A DNA stretch of 64,000 nt from Myxococcales bacterium (lineage in GTDB: Bacteria > Myxococcota_A > Polyangia > Polyangiales > Ga0077539). The notes below the pieces were generated by a model. That model ran no database searches. It was not told the DNA's origin and saw nothing but the letters and a program-made list of their open reading frames with translations. This document shows, in pieces, positions 55,518-64,000 of this stretch. Made by a program: the position numbers and the translations under genes. Every line of letters begins with the position of its first letter. Within the stretch, counting starts at the first letter, position 1. The DNA is taken from contig JAAFIF010000030.1 in assembly GCA_013298625.1 (NCBI GenBank), positions 1 to 64,000 of the forward strand, read 5' to 3'.

Positions 55518-58500
55518 ATGGCGGACTTCGCTCACCTGCACGTGCACTCGCAGTACTCGATGCTCGACGGCGCGATCCGCGTCAAAGACCTGGTCAAACG
55601 CACCGCTGAGCTCGGCATGAAGGCCGTGGCCCTCACGGACCACAACAACATGCACGGGGCGATCGACTTCTACAAAAAGGCCAAAGAAGTCGGGGTGAAA
55701 CCGCTGCTCGGGTGCGAGCTGGGCTTCGTGTTTCCGGGGCAAGAGAAGAAGGTCGACGCCAAGGGGCTCGATCGAACGCCGGCGCACCACATGGTGCTCA
55801 TCGCCCGCAACATGACCGGGTACAAGAACCTCATCGCGCTGGTTTCGAAGGGCTGGATCGACACGCCTTCGCACCTCGAGCCGCGCGTGACGCTCGAGGA
55901 CCTCGCGGCGCGACGCGACGGGATCATCGTGCTGTCGGGGTGCTTGGGAGGGCTCGTTCCACAAGCGGTGCTGCAGTACTCGCCGAAGGCGGGGGCGGAC
56001 CTGCTCGCGACGCTGCGCGACGTCGTCGAGAAGGACATGCTCTTCGTCGAGCTGCAAAATCACGGGCTCTACGAGCAGCCGATCGTCAACGAGATCTTGA
56101 TGAACGCCGCGAAGGACCTCGGGATCCCCTTCGTCGCCACCAACGACTGCCACTACCTCAAGCGCGACGACTCCATCGCCGGAAAGCTCCTCGGCTGCAT
56201 CGCCGGCGGCATGACGCTCGACGACTACAACCGCACGGACCACGGCTCGACCGAGATGTTCTTGAAGAGCCCGGACGAGATGTTCGAGGCGTTCAAAGAC
56301 TTCCCCGACGCGGTCAAGAACACGATGGCCGTGCTCGAGCGGATGGAGCACGTCGACCCGACGCACAAGCCCATGCTCCCGAACTTTCGGGACGAAGCCG
56401 GCAACGTCGTCGCGAACATCAACGAGTACTTTCGCGACCTCGCGAGGCAGGGGCTCGCCAAGCGCTTCGAGGGCTTTCGCAAGATCGGCAAGAAGGTCGA
56501 CGAGAACGCCTACCGCGATCGCCTCGAGATCGAGGTCAACGTCATCAACAACATGGGGTTTCCTGGGTACTTCTTGATCGTCCAGGACTTCATCAACTGG
56601 TCGAAGGCCAACGGCATCCCCGTCGGTCCCGGCCGCGGCTCGGGCGCGGGCTCGATCGTCGCGTACTCGCTCGGCATCACCGACCTCGACCCGATCCCGT
56701 ACAACCTGCTCTTCGAGCGCTTCTTGAACCCAGAGCGCGTGTCCATGCCGGACTTCGACGTGGACTTCTGCATGCTCAAGCGCGAGCGCTCGATCGAGTA
56801 CGTGCGGCAGAAGTACGGCGCGCAATCGGTAGGACAGATCGCGACGTTTCAGCTGCTCAAGAGCAAGAGCGTCGTGCGCGACGTGGGGCGCGCGCTCGGC
56901 ATGCCCTTCAGCGAAGTGGACGCGGTCGCCAAGCTCGTCCCCGACCCGGTGCAGGGCAAGAACGTCTCGATCGCCGAGGCCATGGAGCAAGAGCCGCGGC
57001 TCAAGGCCATGTACAACGAGGGCGGGAGCACCAAGGAGCTGCTCGACCTCGCGCAGAAGGTCGAGAACATGAACCGCCACGCGGGCATGCACGCCGCGGG
57101 CATCGTGATCTCCGAGGGCCCGCTGTGGGAGACGGTCCCTGTCTTCAAGGGCAGCTCGGGCGAGCTCGTCACGCAGTACGCGAAAGAAGAGGTCGAGTAC
57201 GCCGGCCTCGTGAAGTTCGACTTCCTCGGGCTCACGACGCTCACGGTGCTCGACATCGCCGTCGCGCTCATCAACAAGCGACCGGACATCGTCGCGTCGG
57301 GGCAGGGCTTCGATCACAACACGATCCCCGTGGACGTAAAGGACGTCCCCGAGTCCAACCCGGACCTCAAGCGCAAGGTCGCCGAGACGTACGAGCTGCT
57401 GCAGAGCGGAGAAACGACCGGTGTTTTTCAGCTCGAATCGACGGGCATGCAGAAGCTCTTCAAAGACCTTCGGCCCAAGCGCTTCGAAGACATCGTCGCC
57501 GCCGTGGCGCTCTATCGCCCAGGTCCGCTCGGCACTGGAATGGTCGAGGACTTCGTCAACCGCGTGAACGGCCGCGCGAAGACCGAGTACCCGCACCCCG
57601 ACCTCGAGGACGTGCTGCAGGACACCTACGGCGTCATCACGTACCAAGAGCAAGTGATGATGATCGCCCGCAAAATGGGCGGCTATTCGCTGGGCGGCGC
57701 GGACATGCTCCGTCGCGCCATGGGCAAGAAGAAGCCCGAGGAGATGGCCAAGCAGAAGAGCATCTTCGTCGATGGCGCGAAGAAGAACGGCTACGACGAG
57801 GCGACCGCGGTCCGCATCTTCGACCTGCTCGAGTACTTCGCGGGCTATGGTTTCAACAAGAGCCACAGCGCCGCGTACGCGCTCATCACGTACCAGACCG
57901 CGTTTCTCAAGGCGCACTACCCCGCAGAGTTCTGCTGCGGCACGCTCACCTCCGACCTCGGAAAGATCGAGAAGCTCGTCGGCACCATCGCCGAGGCGCG
58001 CACGCTTGGCATCCCGGTGTTGCCTCCCGACGTCAACGAGTCGCAGCGTGAATTCGCGGTGATTTACGATCCCAAGCCGCGCAAGGTGAACCCGCGCGCC
58101 AAGCTGCGCGCGGATCGTGACCCGTGGCGTCCCCGCGTTCGCATCGGGCTCGGCGGCGTGCGCGGCGTGGGTGATGGCGCCGTGGACGCCATCATCGAGA
58201 CGCGGCAGAGCGGCGGTCCGTTTCAAGACCTGTTCGACTTTTGCGCGCGGGTCGACATGCGCCGGGTCAACAAGTCGGTCGTCGAAGCGCTGGTGCAGTG
58301 CGGCGCTTTCGATCAGAGCTTGGAGCGCGTCGGCGCGACGCGCGCGCAGGCCTTTCACTCGATCGACCAGGCGATCGAGCGCGGAAAGGGCGTCGCCAAA
58401 GAGCGCGCCTCGGGCCAGATGGGCCTCTTCGCCGTGACCGAGATCGTCGCGCCGAGCGCGGGCTATCCCGAGCTCAAGCCCGAAGACGCCTGGGACAGCT

Positions 58501-59216
58501 CGGACCAACTGAAGCGCGAGCGCTCGTACCTCGGGTTCTATCTCTCGGGCCACCCGCTCGATCGATTCACCGAAGAGGTCAAGCGCGTGTCCAACTGCGG
58601 GATCACCGAGCTCCCTTCGCGCCGACACGGCGACGAGGTCACGCTGGTCGGCGTGGTCGAGGGCTACCGCGAGAAGCCCATCAAGAGCGGCGGTCGCATG
58701 GCGTTCTTCATGCTCGAGGACCGCACAGGTCGCGTCGAGGTGATCGTCCGCGCGCGCACGCTGCAAGAGATCACCGACAAGCTGCACCTCGACTCGAAGC
58801 AGACGCTCGACACGGTGCTGTTCAAGCCAGGCGAAGCGCTGCTGGTCAACGGCAAGGTTCAAGTCGAGATGAAGCGCGACGAGAACGGCGAGATCGCCGA
58901 AGACCAAGGCGACGAAGAGCCCGAGCGCAAGCTCACGCTCGTGTCCGCCACGCTCTTGGCCGAAGCGCTGAAGAACCGCGCGCGCGAAGTGCACCTTCGC
59001 CTCGATCCGTCGGTCGCGACCGAGGCGCGCCTCACCGCGCTCAAGAAGGTCCTCGCCGAGCACACGGGCAAGATTCCAGTGCGCGCGTTTCTCTCGCTCC
59101 CGGACGGCGCCACGGTGACCGTGTTGCTGCCGCGCGAGCTCTGCGTGGACCCCGGCGAAGCGTTCATGTCACGGGTCGAGAAGATCTTCGGGCAGAAGAT
59201 CGCAGAGCTCCGGTGA
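55518..59216 (+). CDS. dnaE: DNA polymerase III alpha subunit
   Basis: 1232 residues from ATG 55518, with GGAGG just upstream. The PHP domain opens with HLHVHSQYSMLDGA. The catalytic aspartates sit in PDFDVDF (about 411-417). The fingers include YEGG-like AGMHAAGIVIS, GVFQLESTGMQ and GYGFNKSHSAAYALI, and the C-terminus has the OB-fold (VTLVGVVEGYREKPIKSG). The length and layout fit the replicative DnaE1, not the shorter DnaE2. It replicates the chromosome with the clamp and clamp loader, which are not in the window. Confidence 0.95.
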   Translation: MADFAHLHVHSQYSMLDGAIRVKDLVKRTAELGMKAVALTDHNNMHGAIDFYKKAKEVGVKPLLGCELGFVFPGQEKKVDAKGLDRTPAHHMVLIARNMTGYKNLIALVSKGWIDTPSHLEPRVTLEDLAARRDGIIVLSGCLGGLVPQAVLQYSPKAGADLLATLRDVVEKDMLFVELQNHGLYEQPIVNEILMNAAKDLGIPFVATNDCHYLKRDDSIAGKLLGCIAGGMTLDDYNRTDHGSTEMFLKSPDEMFEAFKDFPDAVKNTMAVLERMEHVDPTHKPMLPNFRDEAGNVVANINEYFRDLARQGLAKRFEGFRKIGKKVDENAYRDRLEIEVNVINNMGFPGYFLIVQDFINWSKANGIPVGPGRGSGAGSIVAYSLGITDLDPIPYNLLFERFLNPERVSMPDFDVDFCMLKRERSIEYVRQKYGAQSVGQIATFQLLKSKSVVRDVGRALGMPFSEVDAVAKLVPDPVQGKNVSIAEAMEQEPRLKAMYNEGGSTKELLDLAQKVENMNRHAGMHAAGIVISEGPLWETVPVFKGSSGELVTQYAKEEVEYAGLVKFDFLGLTTLTVLDIAVALINKRPDIVASGQGFDHNTIPVDVKDVPESNPDLKRKVAETYELLQSGETTGVFQLESTGMQKLFKDLRPKRFEDIVAAVALYRPGPLGTGMVEDFVNRVNGRAKTEYPHPDLEDVLQDTYGVITYQEQVMMIARKMGGYSLGGADMLRRAMGKKKPEEMAKQKSIFVDGAKKNGYDEATAVRIFDLLEYFAGYGFNKSHSAAYALITYQTAFLKAHYPAEFCCGTLTSDLGKIEKLVGTIAEARTLGIPVLPPDVNESQREFAVIYDPKPRKVNPRAKLRADRDPWRPRVRIGLGGVRGVGDGAVDAIIETRQSGGPFQDLFDFCARVDMRRVNKSVVEALVQCGAFDQSLERVGATRAQAFHSIDQAIERGKGVAKERASGQMGLFAVTEIVAPSAGYPELKPEDAWDSSDQLKRERSYLGFYLSGHPLDRFTEEVKRVSNCGITELPSRRHGDEVTLVGVVEGYREKPIKSGGRMAFFMLEDRTGRVEVIVRARTLQEITDKLHLDSKQTLDTVLFKPGEALLVNGKVQVEMKRDENGEIAEDQGDEEPERKLTLVSATLLAEALKNRAREVHLRLDPSVATEARLTALKKVLAEHTGKIPVRAFLSLPDGATVTVLLPRELCVDPGEAFMSRVEKIFGQKIAELR

Positions 59217-59233
59217 TCGATCGTCGCGGCCGC

Positions 59234-59262
59234 TTGTGATCGCGAGCGGTTCGGGGTTAGAC
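59234..59262 (+). promoter_or_regulatory. Putative promoter of the ParA/RHH pair
   Basis: TTGTGA (59234-59239) and TTAGAC (59257-59262) are separated by 17 bases, 17 bases before the ParA start. The gap between dnaE and this gene is only 62 bases, so read-through from dnaE is also possible. Confidence 0.4.
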
Positions 59263-59278
59263 AGGTTGAGTCGCCTCG

Positions 59279-60451
59279 ATGAGCACCACTCGTACCTGCA
59301 CTCTTTGTGGCAAGGGCTTCGAGCCCCGCCTGCGCTTCCAGGTCGAAGAGAGCGAGGGGCGGGTCCGCTACTTCTGCTCGCAAAAATGCCAGCAAGCCTC
59401 GATGCTCGCGGGTGAAGGCGAGGGCGGCGTCCGTTGCACGACGTGCGAGAGCTCGTTTCGCCCAGAGTTCGCGTGGCAGGTGAGCGTGACCGACAGCGGT
59501 CGACGCTATTTCTGCACGCAGGACTGCAAGACCAAGGCGCCCGCGGCGGTCGCGGCACAGGGGCCCAAGCGCATCGCGGTGTTCAATCACAAGGGCGGCA
59601 CCGGCAAGACCACCACGGCCGTCAGCGTCGCCTCGGGCCTCGCTGAGGCTGGCAAGCGCGTGCTGCTCGTCGACGTCGACGCGCAGGGCAACGTCGGCGT
59701 CTCGCTCGGCGTTCGCGGCGAACGCACGCTCTATCACGTGCTCGTGCTCGGCACCGATCCGCGCGAAGCCGCGATCCCGGTGACGGACAAGCTCGACGTG
59801 ATCACCAGCAACGAATCGCTCGCCGCGGCCGAGCTCTACCTCGCAGGCCGGCCGCATCGCGACCGCATCCTGCGCGAGCGGATGCTCGGCGCAGACGCGT
59901 ACGACTACATCATCCTCGACTGCTCGCCTTCGCTCTCGCTGCTCAACCAAAACGCGCTGGTCTACGCAGACAACGTGCTCGTGCCGGTCTCGTGCGACTA
60001 CCTGTCCCTCGTCGGCGTCAAGCAGGTGATCAAGACGCTGCGCGACGTGTACGAGCACCTCAAGCACCCGGTGCAGATCCTCGGCGTGATCCCGACGATG
60101 TACGACTCGCGCCACAAGATCGGTCGCGAGGTGATCGAGACGCTGCAGCAGAAGTTCGGCGAGCTGTGCTTTCCGCCCGTTCGAGCGAACATCAAGCTGC
60201 GCGAGGCGCCGGCGTCGAGGCAGTCGATCTTCGAGTACGCGTCGGACTCGTCGGGCGCCGAGGACTATCGCGCCGTCGTTCAGCGGGTGATTTCGCTCAC
60301 GAGCCCGCAGAAGAAGCGAAGCAAGGCCGCTCCCGTCACGCCCGGCAAGGGCGTGAGCCGCCCGAGCACGACGCCCGAGCGCGGCGTGTCCGTCACGCCG
60401 TCCGCCGCGCCGCCAGCCCCGGCGACGGCAGATCGCGGAGTGGTGCAGTGA
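59279..60451 (+). CDS. ParA-type ATPase with two N-terminal zinc fingers
   Basis: 390 residues. Two Cys4 fingers come first: C7, C10, C33, C37 and C53, C56, C79, C83 (CTLC...CSQKC, CTTC...CTQDC), of the MYM/TRASH-like type. The ParA domain starts near residue 97: deviant Walker A KGGTGKTT at 105-112, LLVDVDAQGN and ILDCSPSLSLLNQNAL. The C-terminus is a Pro/Thr tail. ParA proteins move DNA or protein cargo on the nucleoid. The fingers are unusual and may tether cargo. Its stop overlaps the next start (GTGA). Confidence 0.88.
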   Translation: MSTTRTCTLCGKGFEPRLRFQVEESEGRVRYFCSQKCQQASMLAGEGEGGVRCTTCESSFRPEFAWQVSVTDSGRRYFCTQDCKTKAPAAVAAQGPKRIAVFNHKGGTGKTTTAVSVASGLAEAGKRVLLVDVDAQGNVGVSLGVRGERTLYHVLVLGTDPREAAIPVTDKLDVITSNESLAAAELYLAGRPHRDRILRERMLGADAYDYIILDCSPSLSLLNQNALVYADNVLVPVSCDYLSLVGVKQVIKTLRDVYEHLKHPVQILGVIPTMYDSRHKIGREVIETLQQKFGELCFPPVRANIKLREAPASRQSIFEYASDSSGAEDYRAVVQRVISLTSPQKKRSKAAPVTPGKGVSRPSTTPERGVSVTPSAAPPAPATADRGVVQ

Positions 60452-60846
60452 CGGCGTCGCCTCGGCGAAAGGGCGGCGCGCCCGTGCGCGAAGTGCTCGA
60501 GAGCGACGACGTGCGTTCGATCCTGCGCGACGGGTTCTTCTCGACCGCGGCAGAAGCTTCGGGTGTGCGCGCGGTCGAGCCCATCGACGAAGCTATCGAC
60601 GCAGACTCGGGGCGCAAGCACCTCACGACCGCGCAGCGCGCGCGCAAGACCGCGAAGAAGCCTGCGAAAGAGCGGCCCGATCACTACAAAGTGATCTGCA
60701 TCTCGCTCTACAACGACGACCTCGCGCTGCTCGACCGCGTGGTGAAAGAGCTCAAGAAGCGGGGCTTCACGAAGGCCAATCGCTCTGCGGTGCTGCGCGC
60801 GGCCATGCAGCAGTTCGACCCCGCGAAGGTCGCCAAGGGGCTCTGA
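60448..60846 (+). CDS. Small ribbon-helix-helix-like partner of ParA
   Basis: 132 residues from GTG 60448, overlapping the ParA stop by four bases. The first half is charged and disordered (SPRRKGGAPVREVLESDD; KHLTTAQRARKTAKKPAKER). The last ~45 residues read as a beta-strand plus two helices (VICISLYNDDLALLDRVVKE, RSAVLRAAMQQF), the RHH/CopG layout. It could bind DNA and regulate or stimulate the ParA. Confidence 0.7.
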   Translation: MTASPRRKGGAPVREVLESDDVRSILRDGFFSTAAEASGVRAVEPIDEAIDADSGRKHLTTAQRARKTAKKPAKERPDHYKVICISLYNDDLALLDRVVKELKKRGFTKANRSAVLRAAMQQFDPAKVAKGL

Positions 60847-60878
60847 GCCGGCGCCGCGGGGGATTGGCTCGCGACGGC

Positions 60879-61664
60879 TCAGTCGAGGCCGACGACGTGC
60901 ACGCAGAGCGCGGTGATGTTGTCGGGCCCGCCGTTTTCGTTGGCGCGGCCGATGAGCTTGGCGCAGGCGGTCTTGTAGTCGCCGTGGTGGTCTTCGACGA
61001 TCTGCAAGATGTCCTCGTCGGTGACGGGACCGCACAGGCCGTCGGAGCACAGCACGAACACGTCGCCGACCCGCGGCGACTCGAGCCGCGTGTCGACCTT
61101 GACGGTGTCCTTCATGCCGAGCGCACGAACGATCACGTTTTTGTGTGGGAAGTTTGCGATCTCTTCTTGCGAGAGCTTTCGCATCTTCAGGTAGTCGTTG
61201 AGCAGCGAGTGATCCTCGGTCATCTGCTCGATCTGGTGATCGCGGATGCGGTAGACGCGCGAGTCGCCGACGTGGGCGATGTACATGCCTTCGCGGGTCC
61301 CGATCACGGTGACGACCGTCGTGCCCATGCCGCGATAGCGCGGCTCGCGCTGCGAGCACTCGTAGATGCGCAGGTTCGCGAGCTTGATCGCCGTGACGAG
61401 GCGGTTCTCCTCGTACCCGCGGTGCTTGTCCATTTTGTACGGCCAGGTGGCGTCGGGGTCCTTCGACGTCGCGTCGAAGAACTCGCGCATCGAGTCGACC
61501 GCCATCTTCGAAGCGACCTCACCCGAGGCGTGACCGCCCATGCCGTCCGCAACGACGACGAGGTTTTCGTCCGCAAAAATCGCGAACGAGTCCTCGTTGT
61601 GCGTGCGCTTCATCCCGACGTTGGTCTCGCCGGCAAATTCGAGACGCACGACTCCGTTCGCCAC
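60879..61664 (-). CDS. PP2C-type Ser/Thr protein phosphatase
   Basis: 261 residues from GTG 61664. All metal-site motifs of PP2C are seen: HNEDSF (Asp25), VVADGMGGHASGE (Asp40), GTTVVTVI, AHVGDSRVYRIRD, CSDGLCGPV and GGPDNIT. It should remove phosphate from targets of the Ser/Thr kinases. No other domain. Convergent with the ParA/RHH pair. Confidence 0.92.
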   Translation of the reverse strand: MANGVVRLEFAGETNVGMKRTHNEDSFAIFADENLVVVADGMGGHASGEVASKMAVDSMREFFDATSKDPDATWPYKMDKHRGYEENRLVTAIKLANLRIYECSQREPRYRGMGTTVVTVIGTREGMYIAHVGDSRVYRIRDHQIEQMTEDHSLLNDYLKMRKLSQEEIANFPHKNVIVRALGMKDTVKVDTRLESPRVGDVFVLCSDGLCGPVTDEDILQIVEDHHGDYKTACAKLIGRANENGGPDNITALCVHVVGLD

Positions 61665-61763
61665 AGTGCTCTACCTCTCGCTGATCGTTGCGAATTCGAG
61701 GGCCACGCGGTGCGCGGCGCTCGCCGTTCGACAGATGCTGCCGAGGACGGGGCACGGAGTCAA

Positions 61764-64000
61764 TCAAAGGGTGATCGTCCCCTGAGATCGCTCGCGCTCG
61801 ACGCGGTCGCGAAGCCAGCGCAGGTCGACGGGGCCGGCGCCTTCGTGCTCGAGGGCGAGCAGGGCGGCGCGCAGGGGGGCGTGGCCTCGATGCAATCCGC
61901 GCGCAAAAAACGTGGCCAGCGCGCGTTCGGCCGCGGCAGGCCCCGCGGGTTCGCGCGCCGAGAGCGACCAGTCGATCCAGAGGACCCGCGCGCGGCCGTC
62001 GCGCCCGCCCGTGGCCGCGACGCGGCCGCAGGGCGTGAGCGCGACGTCGTGAACGAATGTCTCGTGTCCGCCCAGCGCAAATGCGCGTTCGCGCGTGACG
62101 TCCCACACGCGAACCTGGCCGCTCGCGTCTGCGGCGACGAGCACCTGCGCGTCCCGTGACAGGGCGACACCCGTGACGACCGCGCCTTGCGGCAGGACGG
62201 CGACGGGCTCGAGCGTGGCGAGGGCGTACACCCTGGCGGTTCCGTCGCGCAGGCCGACGGCGGCGAAGCGTCCGTCGGTGGTGCATACGACGTCGAGGGC
62301 GTTGCTCGAGTTCGGCAGCGCGCCGACGGTTCGCCCGTGCGCGTCGATCAGCACCGTCGGGCCGGTGATCGAGGCGACGAGCATCGACGCGGTGTCCGCG
62401 ACGATCGCGGCGCGCGAGACGTTCGCGAATCGGTGCAAACGGCTCGGCTCACCCGCGGTGACAACCTCGACTTGATCTTGTCCCACCAGGGCGACTCGGC
62501 GCCCAGTCGGGTCGGTCGCGATCCGTCGCGGGGCGCCGCTGACCTGCGCGGTCGCGAGCAAGACACCCGTGATGGGCTCGCGCCACTCGAGCACGGATCC
62601 GCGCGCGACGGCGAGCATCCCCCCACACGGCGCGGTCTGAAACGTGCGAACGGGCTCGGCCATCCGCAGCTCGGACAAGAGGCGACCGCTGCGCGACTCC
62701 ACGGCGTGAACGCGTGTGTCGCCGGTGGTGACGTAGAGGATTTCTCCGTCGGGCGAGAGCTCGACGGTGTGCGCTGCGCCCGTGACGGCTTCGAAGCTCG
62801 CGCCTGTCCACGCTCCTCGCAGCGGGCCGCGCGCGCTGACCGACGCGAGGCGACGCCACGCTCGGCGCACCGCGGGCGAACGGGCGAAGCCCTCGAGGCC
62901 CTCTGCCTCCGCGAGCGCGTCGATCGCGTCCTGACCGCGGCCCGCGCGGCTCGCGCGCTCGCAGCGTTCGAGCGCGGCCGCGGCGCGCTCCTCGCGCGCA
63001 AACGCGTCTTCGCTGCTCGTCGGCCGCAAGATCGGAACAGCCGCGCGCACCGGCCTCCGCTCCATCGAGAACACGTCGATCGCGCCCGTTCGAACGACAG
63101 CGAGCCGCGCGCGATCGGACGCCGCCGCGAACGCCGACGGACGCTCCGCGGCAGACCTCGGGCGCTCGGTGCGTGTGCAGCGCTGCTCCGCGATGGACCA
63201 CAGCCGAAGGGCGCCCTCTGCAGACAGCGCCACCGCGGTGTGCCCGTCGCTCGTCGTCACCAGCGATCGTGGTGGCGATGGGTCGCGCATGGTCGCGGTG
63301 CGCTCGACGTCGCTCGCGCGCCACACAGCGATCGCGCCGCGCGCCCCGCCTTCGTCCCAACCTCCAACCAACAGCGATTGCCCGTCCGCGGAGAACGCCA
63401 TGCTCTCGGGCTCGCGCGAGAGGGCGAGGGTCGCCTTGGAGCGCAGTGATCTTCCATCGAAGAGCAGCACGCCGTTGGCGGTCGCGACGGCCACCGCGCT
63501 CGCGTTCGCGGCGATCGCTACGGCGCTCACTCGCCCTGGCACCGTGGTCGAGCGCTCGGCGCCCGAGCCCGCTTCGATCACCGACAGCGTCGATTGCGCA
63601 TCGTCGCACGTCACGATCGCCAGCTCTGCGGTCGTCGCAAACGCCGCGAGGTCGAAGCGTCCCGCACGGGCCTCGCGCGCGCCCTTGCTCGTCGCGTGAA
63701 CGAGGGCGCGGTCGGTCACGAGCCACACTGTTCCGTCGCGACCTGCGCGCAGCGCACGCGCGACGCCAGGGATGGACCACTCGCCGCGCAACGCGCCATC
63801 GGCCGCAGAAAAAGCTCGCAACCAGAGGGCGCCCTCTGCGCTCGCGCCGGCGGCCGCGAGCACCTCGCCGTCGCGCGAGAGCGCCGCCACGGTGGCCGCG
63901 TTCGCGGTCGACGCCGTGCTGAGCAGCGCGAGCGACTCGCGCAGCGCGGGGCTGACGCGCGCGACGGCGGCCACCGCTTCGGCCGAGCCCGCGCCGAGCG
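61764..64000 (-). CDS. WD40/beta-propeller repeat protein (5' truncated at window edge)
   Basis: The frame is open to the window end, so the true N-terminus lies beyond. At least 745 residues remain. Blade-like repeats recur, many with 'xxSxDGxxLxxGxxDGxxRxW' features: VAFSADGQSLLVGGWDEG-like AFSADGQSLLVGGWDEG, ALSAEGALRLWSI, VGLRDGTARVYAL, VALSRDAQVLVAADASGQVR and VALTPCGRVAATGGRDGRAR. A helical stretch at about 320-370 splits two propellers. In related organisms such repeats are often fused to a kinase, which could be just outside the window. Confidence 0.75.
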   Translation of the reverse strand, partial: LGAGSAEAVAAVARVSPALRESLALLSTASTANAATVAALSRDGEVLAAAGASAEGALWLRAFSAADGALRGEWSIPGVARALRAGRDGTVWLVTDRALVHATSKGAREARAGRFDLAAFATTAELAIVTCDDAQSTLSVIEAGSGAERSTTVPGRVSAVAIAANASAVAVATANGVLLFDGRSLRSKATLALSREPESMAFSADGQSLLVGGWDEGGARGAIAVWRASDVERTATMRDPSPPRSLVTTSDGHTAVALSAEGALRLWSIAEQRCTRTERPRSAAERPSAFAAASDRARLAVVRTGAIDVFSMERRPVRAAVPILRPTSSEDAFAREERAAAALERCERASRAGRGQDAIDALAEAEGLEGFARSPAVRRAWRRLASVSARGPLRGAWTGASFEAVTGAAHTVELSPDGEILYVTTGDTRVHAVESRSGRLLSELRMAEPVRTFQTAPCGGMLAVARGSVLEWREPITGVLLATAQVSGAPRRIATDPTGRRVALVGQDQVEVVTAGEPSRLHRFANVSRAAIVADTASMLVASITGPTVLIDAHGRTVGALPNSSNALDVVCTTDGRFAAVGLRDGTARVYALATLEPVAVLPQGAVVTGVALSRDAQVLVAADASGQVRVWDVTRERAFALGGHETFVHDVALTPCGRVAATGGRDGRARVLWIDWSLSAREPAGPAAAERALATFFARGLHRGHAPLRAALLALEHEGAGPVDLRWLRDRVERERSQGTITL

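Noticed and set aside
55470..59063. 1197-residue open frame antisense to dnaE
   Set aside because: It is a shadow of the GC-rich dnaE reading frame: the sense protein has clear PHP and catalytic motifs, while the antisense one is only charged low-complexity sequence.

Overview
The window is GC-rich, gene-dense Gram-negative chromosomal DNA. Its best taxonomic reading is a myxobacterium (Myxococcota, formerly Deltaproteobacteria). Evidence for this includes an RCC1-type 'CWG' repeat lipoprotein, a PilZ/receiver/DUF4388 regulator, two Hanks-type kinases with C-terminal membrane anchors, an FHA-transglutaminase protein, many surface lipoproteins, a TonB-dependent receptor and a Gld-like ABC operon. 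Long antisense ORFs occur throughout, but they follow from third-position GC bias and are not genes. I see no tRNA, rRNA, CRISPR array, insertion sequence, integrase or phage gene, so this looks like core or slowly changing chromosome rather than an island.

Layout. 1-6.5 kb: envelope and secreted proteins (C-terminal part of a secreted protein, an anchored protein, a metzincin-type lipoprotein protease, a 14-repeat RCC1 lipoprotein). 6.7-18 kb: a PilZ-receiver-DUF4388 regulator, a TonB-like protein, a phosphodiester glycosidase, a PilZ protein, a GT39-like membrane protein, an M23 peptidase and a pair of related lipoproteins. 18-27.3 kb: an FHA-transglutaminase protein, an M3 oligopeptidase, a SWIM-finger bicistron, a papain-TerB fusion, a YhhN protein behind two uncharacterised ORFs, and RecX. 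27.4-32.4 kb: a kinase, a divergent LysR/SDR pair and a coupled hydrolase/lipoprotein pair. 32.5-40.4 kb: a structured intergenic element, a SWIM-Snf2 helicase, an acyl-CoA synthetase, HrcA and a lipoprotein. 40.4-47.2 kb: a five-gene leftward operon (ATPase, permease, GldG-like, DUF4340, kinase). 47.4-55.2 kb: an ECF sigma/FecR pair, a TonB receptor with a propeller lipoprotein, a SirB1-like protein and a third member of the lipoprotein family. 55.5-64 kb: DnaE, a zinc-finger ParA with a small ribbon-helix-helix-like partner, a PP2C phosphatase and a WD40-like protein running off the window.

Themes. Many adjacent genes share ATGA/GTGA overlaps, which marks tight co-translation units: the lipoprotein pair, the hydrolase pair, the ABC operon and ParA/RHH. 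Phospho-signalling parts (two kinases, one PP2C phosphatase, one FHA protein, one receiver) are scattered among envelope genes. The most unusual items are the zinc-finger ParA with its overlapping small partner, the kinase at the end of the Gld-like ABC operon, the lysine-rich insertion in the Snf2 motor, the family of three lipoproteins, the nested hairpin upstream of the Snf2 gene, and two perfect palindromes upstream of hrcA and dnaE. All functions are inferred from motifs read by eye; no database search was possible.
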